A stretch of 12,269 nt of DNA from Flavobacterium sp. UBA6203 (GTDB taxonomy: Bacteria; Bacteroidota; Bacteroidia; Flavobacteriales; Flavobacteriaceae): the NCBI GenBank assembly GCA_002421645.1, contig DIST01000013.1, forward strand, positions 1-12,269, in the 5' to 3' direction. Positions 7,493 through 12,269 of this stretch are shown one piece after another (the first letter of the stretch is position 1; each line of letters starts with the position of its first letter). The notes beneath the pieces were generated by a model that was not told the origin of the DNA, did not search any database, and saw only the letters and a list, made by a program, of their open reading frames with translations. The translations under genes were made by a program, and so were the position numbers.

Positions 7493-8022
7493 TTAGTATT
7501 GATTGAGAAGTTAATTAGTGTTTTATAAAATCTAGGAAAACCAATATTGTTAATTTCTGTTGTTTCTAATTTTGGATTATTCGCTACATTCAAAGTGTCG
7601 GCTCTTTTGTCATTATATAAAGGCATTTGAATAGTAACTAATTTATTGTTAGATAAGTTCAAATTTTTGATAATTCCATTTGGATAAAAAAAGGATTTCA
7701 TTTTATTGTTTGAAAAATTGACTGATTCAAGATCTCTTTCTTCTTTAAATATAACTTTTTTTGAAATTTTATTATGACTAAAGTTTAGTTTTTTAATCCC
7801 TTTTGGAAGTTTGTTTTCTTCAAAAGTTGCTATTCTATTTTTAGAAATATTAAGTTCAATAATCGTAAATTTTGATAAATCAGGTTGTGTTTTTAAATTT
7901 TTATTTGATAAATCAAGATGATAAATGGTGTCAGATTGACTTAATTCGTTTATATTGAATTTCGTATAAGTTTTACAACTTGATAGTTGGAAAAGTAGAA
8001 GTAATGCTATGATTTTATTCAT
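7486..8022 (-). CDS. Small leucine-rich-repeat lipoprotein A
   Basis: This 178-residue predicted lipoprotein has a hydrophobic signal (MNKIIALLLLFQLSSC) with lipobox LSSC and lipidated C16. The mature part is almost entirely leucine-rich repeats of about 20-23 residues, with six recognisable cores: YHLDLSNKNL, IELNISKNRI, KKLNFSHNKI, ESVNFSNNKM, KNLNLSNNKL and DTLNVANN. This predicts a short curved solenoid tethered to the envelope, suited to protein binding. There is no catalytic domain. It is a paralogue of the gene just upstream: both start their repeats with L-S-x-x-DTI...LDLS and then PDLS-x-F-x-II. The two are 15 nt apart and clearly cotranscribed. The function is unknown. Confidence 0.85.
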   Translation of the reverse strand: MNKIIALLLLFQLSSCKTYTKFNINELSQSDTIYHLDLSNKNLKTQPDLSKFTIIELNISKNRIATFEENKLPKGIKKLNFSHNKISKKVIFKEERDLESVNFSNNKMKSFFYPNGIIKNLNLSNNKLVTIQMPLYNDKRADTLNVANNPKLETTEINNIGFPRFYKTLINFSINTKN

Positions 8023-8037
8023 AAGGATTAAATTGAT

Positions 8038-8703
8038 TTAAAAACAAATAATTGGATTTTTTGGTGGAGCAATTCGTTTAGTTTTTAATTTTTTTGGATT
8101 GTTAGTTTGTAGTAAAGTGTCAATTTTTTCTACAGCAAATAAAACTTCTGTATTAATATTTGGATTATTAGAAATGTCCAAATAATGTATATTGTCATTA
8201 ATAGTTAAATTTTCAATTTTATTGTTTGAGACTATTATTTTTTTTGGTAAAATTTTATTCTTTTCAATAGAAAGCATTTTTATAGTTACAACTTTTAATT
8301 GATTATTCGATAAATCTATTTCCTCTAAATTTAAATCACAATTATGATATGATTGTAACTCAGGAATAAAACTATTTTTATAATTCATCATCATAAATTT
8401 CCTTAGCTTATTATCTGTACATTTTAATTTTCTCAATGTTAAAGGTAATTTACTAAGTGGTATTGTATCTAAATTGTTGTGAGATAAATCTAAAGAAATA
8501 ATTTTAAATAGTGATAAATCAGGCAGTGAATCTAATTTTTTATGAGATAAATCTAATTTTACAATTGTATCTAATTTGCTTAGATTTGATAAAATTTCAG
8601 CAACACTTTTCTCTTTTTCCTTTTTTGGTAAATTAGTTTTTATTTCGATTTCTTTTTTGCAAGAAATTAATAATGAAGCAAATATAATTAGTAGAATTCT
8701 CAT
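8038..8703 (-). CDS. Small leucine-rich-repeat lipoprotein B
   Basis: This 221-residue predicted lipoprotein has signal MRILLIIFASLLISC with lipobox LISC and C15, followed by a Lys/Glu-rich linker (about 16-36). Six leucine-rich-repeat cores follow: VKLDLSHKKL, ISLDLSHNNL, RKLKCTDNKL, EEIDLSNNQL, KKIIVSNNKI and HYLDISNN. A longer insert with Met- and Asn-rich sequence sits between repeats 3 and 4, which accounts for most of the size difference from paralogue A. The C-terminus is basic (PKKLKTKRIAPPKN). It is the first gene of the two-gene LRR unit. The 170 nt upstream may hold its promoter, but no consensus was found. The function is unknown and binding is inferred only from the fold. Confidence 0.85.
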   Translation of the reverse strand: MRILLIIFASLLISCKKEIEIKTNLPKKEKEKSVAEILSNLSKLDTIVKLDLSHKKLDSLPDLSLFKIISLDLSHNNLDTIPLSKLPLTLRKLKCTDNKLRKFMMMNYKNSFIPELQSYHNCDLNLEEIDLSNNQLKVVTIKMLSIEKNKILPKKIIVSNNKIENLTINDNIHYLDISNNPNINTEVLFAVEKIDTLLQTNNPKKLKTKRIAPPKNPIICF

Positions 8704-8727
8704 GATGCTATTTTTTAATATCTAACT

Positions 8728-8821
8728 CAAATTTCGTTCCAAAACTTTTTTTTCTTCCACTTCTTAAAACCTAAAACACTAGATTTAATTTCTTTTTACA
8801 ATTTTCTTCCAAAAGTTTTGT
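8728..8821. repeat. Imperfect 22-23-bp direct repeat in the LRR upstream region
   Basis: The 170-nt gap between the LRR unit and the chimeric lipoprotein gene (8704-8873) has no credible gene. It contains two similar segments in the same orientation, at about 8728-8750 and 8799-8821, sharing the pattern of a pyrimidine-rich run, TTCC, AAAA, then C or G and a T-run. They are centred about 71 bp apart upstream of the LRR start. This could be a paired binding site or chance similarity in pyrimidine-rich DNA. Confidence 0.3.
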
Positions 8822-8873
8822 TCCTTCTCTTGTGAATGAAGAGTTAAGTTTAATAAAAGCTATGATGATTTAT

Positions 8874-10307
8874 TTAAAGTTCGTTGTTTTTAATTTTTGA
8901 TGATACATCTGAGCCTCCCCATTCAACTAGAGTAAAACCTTTTCTTTGGGTTTTAGGTAGTTGTTGCTCGTTAATTCGAGTATAATTTTCTAAACCATAA
9001 AATTCCATATAAATTCTAAGTGTGGTTTCTGGTTTAGGATTTATATTTAAAGTGGCAATTTCATTACATTCTTCATTTACTAAGAAATGAATAAAGTTGT
9101 GTTTATTACGTTCTAAAATAGGTAACCAATATTGTATGAAATCATTCGTTTCTTGATTGTTTAAACCAATGTGTTCTAGTTTTTCGATGAAAAATTCGGT
9201 TAACTTTTCTTTCGATACTATAAAACCATCTTCATATTTATAATGTTCCTCAGAGAAATCAATGGTTCCGTCCCAAAATAGCGAACTGTAGTAACGATTG
9301 GTTTTTTTATCAAAAATTTGTCCGTTTGGCTCAGCTATTACTTCCCAATTTTTATCGTATTTAGGGAAAGTGGTTAGTAATTTTCCATTTACATCCAATT
9401 TAATATCAATAGCAGTTTTTTCTGTTGGATAAAGATATATAATCGGTTTTTCTAATATAATATGCTGATCTGATTTGAGATGAACTACAAGATTCTCTTT
9501 GTTTTCAATTTTTATCTTATGTGATTTAAATTCTATAAATGAAATTTCTAAAACATCATTTAATTTAACTTCGATAGAGAATTTTCCGTCAAAATCGGCT
9601 TGTGTTTCTGCTTTTGAATTTAGATTTTTTATATAGGCTCCAGGTATAGGAAGTTTTTCACAATCGTAAACTGTTCCAGAAATTTTAAAAACATCGCTTT
9701 CGTTTTTGATTGAATTTTCAAGGGAATATTTTTTATATAATTGCTTTAATTCTCGTTTAGAAATAGTTTTTGTAGTAATTACAATGGCTCCGTTTTTACC
9801 AATTTGTCCATAGATTGCTATTGCCTCTTTATCTTTTAAAACCTTTACCGATTCGATGTTTTTAGAATCAATTGCATCTAAAATATCTTTATGAACAATT
9901 TTTTCGTTTACTATTATTAAATGAGAATTTTTAGTTGAAGCTTGATTTGAAGTAATGTCATTTCTTTCTATATGACTTGATTTAACAGTTATTACAAGAG
10001 ATTCATCTGCGTCTAATACAATATTAATGATTTTATTGTTCTCAATTTTAACTTTTTTTAAAGCATGAGTAGAATAGCTGACTATAAGTGTGTCACCTTT
10101 TTTTGCTTGAATCAAATAATTTCCATCTAAGTCTGTTTTTACACTATTTGAATTTCCTTGTACTTTTATTTGAGCTCCAGAAATTGGTCCCAATTCGTCC
10201 GAAATAACTCCTTTTATTGTGATAAAATTACTATTTAGTGTTTTACAACTACCTAATATTAAAAGAAAAACAATTAAAAGAGCTATTTTAAAAATTATTT
10301 TTTTCAT
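8874..10307 (-). CDS. Chimeric lipoprotein: CarboxypepD_reg, plug-like, CarboxypepD_reg, YLYP...VEWGG domain
   Basis: This is a 477-residue predicted lipoprotein with lipobox ILGSC (C21). Residues about 28-105 form a carboxypeptidase-regulatory-like beta-sandwich (IKGVISDELGPISGAQIKV...DLDGNYLI). Residues about 128-180 match the second half of a TonB-receptor plug (IESVKVLKDKEAIAIYG..GKNGAIVITTK). Residues about 207-280 are a second regulatory-like domain (ISGTVYDCEKLPIPGAYIK...DFDGKFSI). Residues about 285-465 are a different domain, opening with KPIIYLYPTEKTAIDIKLD and ending GFTLVEWGG, recalled as a recurrent uncharacterised bacterial domain. There is no beta-barrel, so it is not a transporter. 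It starts 6 nt after the anti-sigma-like gene and is probably part of the same operon, suggesting a surface or periplasmic role tied to that sigma pathway. The overall function is unknown. Confidence 0.85.
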   Translation of the reverse strand: MKKIIFKIALLIVFLLILGSCKTLNSNFITIKGVISDELGPISGAQIKVQGNSNSVKTDLDGNYLIQAKKGDTLIVSYSTHALKKVKIENNKIINIVLDADESLVITVKSSHIERNDITSNQASTKNSHLIIVNEKIVHKDILDAIDSKNIESVKVLKDKEAIAIYGQIGKNGAIVITTKTISKRELKQLYKKYSLENSIKNESDVFKISGTVYDCEKLPIPGAYIKNLNSKAETQADFDGKFSIEVKLNDVLEISFIEFKSHKIKIENKENLVVHLKSDQHIILEKPIIYLYPTEKTAIDIKLDVNGKLLTTFPKYDKNWEVIAEPNGQIFDKKTNRYYSSLFWDGTIDFSEEHYKYEDGFIVSKEKLTEFFIEKLEHIGLNNQETNDFIQYWLPILERNKHNFIHFLVNEECNEIATLNINPKPETTLRIYMEFYGLENYTRINEQQLPKTQRKGFTLVEWGGSDVSSKIKNNEL

Positions 10308-10313
10308 AGTTCT

Positions 10314-11207
10314 TTATTTCTTAATCGTAATAATCACAACTCCTTTTTTTCCTTTTTCGCCATAAATTTTTACAGCATCTGTAGGTTGAATCACTTCGAT
10401 TTTTTCAATTTTTTGCTTACTTAATGGCGCATACGGACTCGTAGGATTTTCTCCAAATAGTGAGTCTTCTGAATATTCCACTCCATTGATAAAATAGACA
10501 GGCTCTTTTAGTTCGATAATCGATTCAACTTCTTCGGGATTGATATTATTTAGCGATTTTTTACTCAATTTTCCGTCAATAACAACCAAATCATCATTAG
10601 CTATTTTTTTATCTTTGTCCTGAGTTGATTCTGCTGAATTCATTGTAACATCATAACGTTTTCCTTTAGCTAAATAGCCTGAATTATTAATTGAAGCTGA
10701 ATTCGATATGTTATTATTGTTACTCGGAACCAAATTCGTTTTTGCCATTTCTGAAACTTCTTCCATAGCAATTGGAGTAGGAATCAAAACTTCTTTTTTC
10801 GATTTGTAATTGATCGTATCGTTAATTACAATGTTGTTTTGAATTACGATTTGTTGTTGTAAAATTAGTTCCGCATCTTTTTTAATTTCAGGGGGTGTAT
10901 TTACCAATCCATTCGCTGATTCCGGAGTTGGAATCGTATTTTTTGATGAATCAATAGTAGTAATGATGTTTTCAGGAACAATTACAGTTTCTTTTTCTTG
11001 CAGTAAGAAAAAAGTTAACGTTCCTATTAAAACTACTGATGCCGCTACTGCTAATTTTTTCCACAAATGTTTCTCTTTTTGAAGTGTTTGTGTTTCCATT
11101 TTGTCTTCCACGCGCGCCCAAATCTTCTCCATTCCTGGAAAGTCTTTTTGCTCGGCGTTTTCGGCAGCTTGTTGTATTTTTTTATATAATTTTTCTTCTG
11201 TTCCCAT
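10314..11207 (-). CDS. Anti-sigma-factor-like membrane protein with TonB-plug-like C-terminus
   Basis: This 297-residue single-pass inner-membrane protein has a charged cytoplasmic N-terminus (about 1-48, helical, EEKLYKKIQQAAENAEQ), the place expected to hold the sigma factor. A transmembrane helix follows at about 50-70 (KLAVAASVVLIGTLTFFLL), then a long periplasmic region. Residues about 80-200 are low complexity (Asn, Ser, Lys). The C-terminal part carries two plug-like pieces: DLVVIDGKLSKKSLNNINPEEVESI (from about residue 205; the second half is cut short), and a fuller one at about 234-297 ending IYGEKGKKGVVIITIKK. Its ATG lies 2 nt after the ECF sigma stop (TAG-TC-ATG), implying translational coupling. 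No classical zinc-binding anti-sigma motif was seen, so the role rests on position and topology. Confidence 0.82.
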   Translation of the reverse strand: MGTEEKLYKKIQQAAENAEQKDFPGMEKIWARVEDKMETQTLQKEKHLWKKLAVAASVVLIGTLTFFLLQEKETVIVPENIITTIDSSKNTIPTPESANGLVNTPPEIKKDAELILQQQIVIQNNIVINDTINYKSKKEVLIPTPIAMEEVSEMAKTNLVPSNNNNISNSASINNSGYLAKGKRYDVTMNSAESTQDKDKKIANDDLVVIDGKLSKKSLNNINPEEVESIIELKEPVYFINGVEYSEDSLFGENPTSPYAPLSKQKIEKIEVIQPTDAVKIYGEKGKKGVVIITIKK

Positions 11208-11209
11208 GA

Positions 11210-11743
11210 CTATTTTGCTTTTTGATAATAAAAAGTTCTTACCAATTCTTTTAATTTACTTTTCGCCGCATTCAATTGCGATTTTGATGTCCCTTCACTA
11301 ATACCAAGTTGTTCTGCAATTTCTTTGTGCGAATAGCCTTCAATCACAAACAAATTAAAAATCGTTTGACATCCATCGGGAATGTAATTCAGTAAATTGA
11401 GCAAATCTTCTTCTTCTAAATCAGTGACTTCATCTGCTAAAGGTTGCGAATTGTAGCTCACATCTTCCAAGTATAAATTAAAGTTGATGTTCTTTTTTAT
11501 TTGCAATAGACAATTGTTCACCGTTATTTTTCGCGCCCAAGCTTCAAAAGCCAAATCTTCTTTTAGTTGATCTATTTTTGTAAATAGGGTAAAAAAAGCA
11601 TCGGCCAATACTTCTTCAATTTCTTCCTCCTTTTTTAAATACCGTTTACACAAACGATAGAGTTTGGGTGCCATAATTTCATAGACCAAGCGTTGTGCTT
11701 CGCGGTTTTGTTTTCGGCAGCCTTGTATGTGTTTTACATCCAT
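11210..11743 (-). CDS. ECF-type RNA polymerase sigma-70 factor
   Basis: This 177-residue protein uses the ATG at 11743. The open frame extends to an ATG at 11785, but the extra 14 residues are encoded by the hexamer repeat, and homologous factors typically begin close to MDVKHI-x-x-CRKQN, so the inner start is preferred. Sigma region 2 spans about 5-75, with the expected AQRLVYEIMAPKLYRLCKRYL core-binding helix and the acidic EEEIEEVLADAFFTLF segment, then AFEAWARKITVN. Region 4 spans about 120-172 and contains the helix-turn-helix YSHKEIAEQLGISEGTSKSQL. It is expected to direct RNA polymerase to envelope-response promoters, to be held inactive by the membrane protein encoded next, and probably to be autoregulated. 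The regulon is unknown. Confidence 0.93.
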   Translation of the reverse strand: MDVKHIQGCRKQNREAQRLVYEIMAPKLYRLCKRYLKKEEEIEEVLADAFFTLFTKIDQLKEDLAFEAWARKITVNNCLLQIKKNINFNLYLEDVSYNSQPLADEVTDLEEEDLLNLLNYIPDGCQTIFNLFVIEGYSHKEIAEQLGISEGTSKSQLNAAKSKLKELVRTFYYQKAK

Positions 11744-11755
11744 AAAATGTTTTTT

Positions 11756-11840
11756 TTCAAAAATCAAGTTCAAGGGCAAATGCAATATTCAATTTGTTTT
11801 TTTGTACTTGTACTTGAATTTGAACTTGTTCTTGAATTCC
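11756..11840. repeat. Inverted hexamer array before the ECF sigma gene
   Basis: Read on the plus strand, the left arm (about 11756-11792) consists of near-hexamers (ttcaaa, aatcaag, ttcaag, ggcaaa, tgcaat, attcaa). The right arm (about 11804-11840), read on the minus strand, is ttcaag, aacaag, ttcaaa, ttcaag, tacaag, tacaaa. The arms are largely complementary, with a shared exact core CAAGTTCAA/TTGAACTTG, separated by about 11 nt of mostly T. The array lies in the presumed leader of the sigma gene and ends about 12 nt before its preferred start codon. Confidence 0.7.
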
Positions 11841-11850
11841 CTTTTTTATA

Positions 11851-11879
11851 TAGAGCATAAAAGTTGGTAAAAGGTTGGG
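11851..11879 (-). promoter_or_regulatory. Candidate ECF-type promoter of the sigma/anti-sigma operon
   Basis: On the minus strand CAACC (plus 11873-11877) is followed after 16 nt by GCTCTA (plus 11851-11856). An AAC-containing -35 element with a short -10 at this spacing is the general ECF promoter design, and ECF operons are often autoregulated. No housekeeping TAnnTTTG element is visible here. Support is positional and by pattern only. Confidence 0.3.
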
Positions 11880-11895
11880 AAGAAAGTAAAAAAAA

Positions 11896-12269
11896 TTATT
11901 TCTTCAACGATAATTGGTAAATTATAGCTTCTAAACTTTCTGTATCATTGTCTTCACATAATAAAAACTCAATTTCATTTTCTGATTCCTTGTAAAGTGT
12001 AATACCTTCAAATTTCTGATGTTCCGATAATAATTGCACATCAATAATTTCAAATGTTGGTGCATGCATAATACCTAAAATGGTTCCTAAGACTTCGCCA
12101 TCTTCATATGTCGATACTGTGTTTTCGGCACAAGCCAGAAAATAAATGGTATCGTTTACTAAAATTGCATCGGTAAAAGTAGTTTCGATGTCGTCTAAGG
12201 TTGGAAGTGAAATTGGTACAAATCGAATGCCGTCTTCTTGATTATTTGGAATAATAAAAATACCATTTC
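11896..12269 (-). CDS. Conserved hypothetical protein, C-terminal part (possibly DUF6929)
   Basis: An open frame on the minus strand enters from the right edge and stops at TAA (plus 11896-11898), giving 124 residues. The N-terminus is outside the window. The sequence is rich in beta-strand-like segments separated by acidic turns: IRFVPISLPTLDD, AILVNDTIYFLACAEN, GEVLGTILGM, KFEGITLYKE and EIEFLLCEDNDTESLEAIIYQLSL. The alternation suggests a repeat beta-propeller-like protein. The motif pattern (AEN-T-x-x-x-Y-x-DGEVLG and FLLCEDND) recalls a flavobacterial family I remember as DUF6929, but this is from memory. It is transcribed in the same direction as the sigma gene, 153 nt upstream of that gene's start. 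The function is unknown. Confidence 0.72.
   Translation of the reverse strand, partial: NGIFIIPNNQEDGIRFVPISLPTLDDIETTFTDAILVNDTIYFLACAENTVSTYEDGEVLGTILGIMHAPTFEIIDVQLLSEHQKFEGITLYKESENEIEFLLCEDNDTESLEAIIYQLSLKK

Noticed and set aside
8704..8873. Possible small gene or pseudogene upstream of the LRR unit
   Set aside because: Minus-strand frames are broken by several stops and give only Lys-rich fragments with no recognisable motif.
8874..10307. TonB-dependent outer-membrane receptor
   Set aside because: Plug-like sequence and the regulatory-like domain suggest it, but there is no beta-barrel and the C-terminal half is a different domain.
11101..11301. 66-residue plus-strand open frame across the sigma/anti-sigma junction
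   Set aside because: It is antisense to two well-supported genes, and its hydrophobic look comes from the reverse of Lys/Glu-rich codons.

Overview
The window looks like a chromosomal segment of a member of the Flavobacteriaceae, probably Flavobacterium or a close relative. The DNA is AT-rich, start codons lack a Shine-Dalgarno sequence, one promoter matches the Bacteroidetes -7 element TAnnTTTG, and the proteins are typical of the group: lipoproteins with an SC lipobox, carboxypeptidase-like regulatory domains, TonB-plug-like segments, a periplasmic M3 peptidase and an ECF sigma/anti-sigma pair. No tRNA, rRNA, CRISPR, transposase or phage gene was seen.

Plus strand, 1-3487: the C-terminal end of an ABC transporter ATPase and its ABC-2 permease (NatAB-like exporter); a sigma-54-activator-type response regulator that ends without a DNA-binding domain; and a 204-residue protein made of a single degenerate DEAD-box RecA1 domain. 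A perfect 15-bp hairpin terminator separates it from the convergent M3 metallopeptidase (3527-5647, minus strand). The peptidase is divergent from an ABC-F ATPase (5828-7462, plus strand), which converges on the next block through a fully palindromic terminator.

Minus strand, 7486-12269: two tandem paralogous leucine-rich-repeat lipoproteins, then, transcribed from right to left, an ECF sigma factor, a membrane anti-sigma-like protein ending in TonB-plug-like sequence, and a chimeric lipoprotein. These last three are packed 2 and 6 nt apart and are probably one cell-envelope signalling operon. The window ends inside a conserved hypothetical gene.

The most unusual feature is non-coding. Four gene starts (response regulator, DEAD-like protein, ABC-F, ECF sigma) are each preceded by a degenerate short-period repeat of 6 to 8 bp. 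In three of the four it is folded as a G-rich arm followed by its C-rich complement. Each locus has its own unit sequence but shares the design and the position just before the start codon. Other points for follow-up are the response regulator without a DNA-binding domain and with GAFTSA in place of GAFTGA, the lone degenerate RecA1 domain, and plug-like modules shared by the anti-sigma protein and its lipoprotein neighbour.
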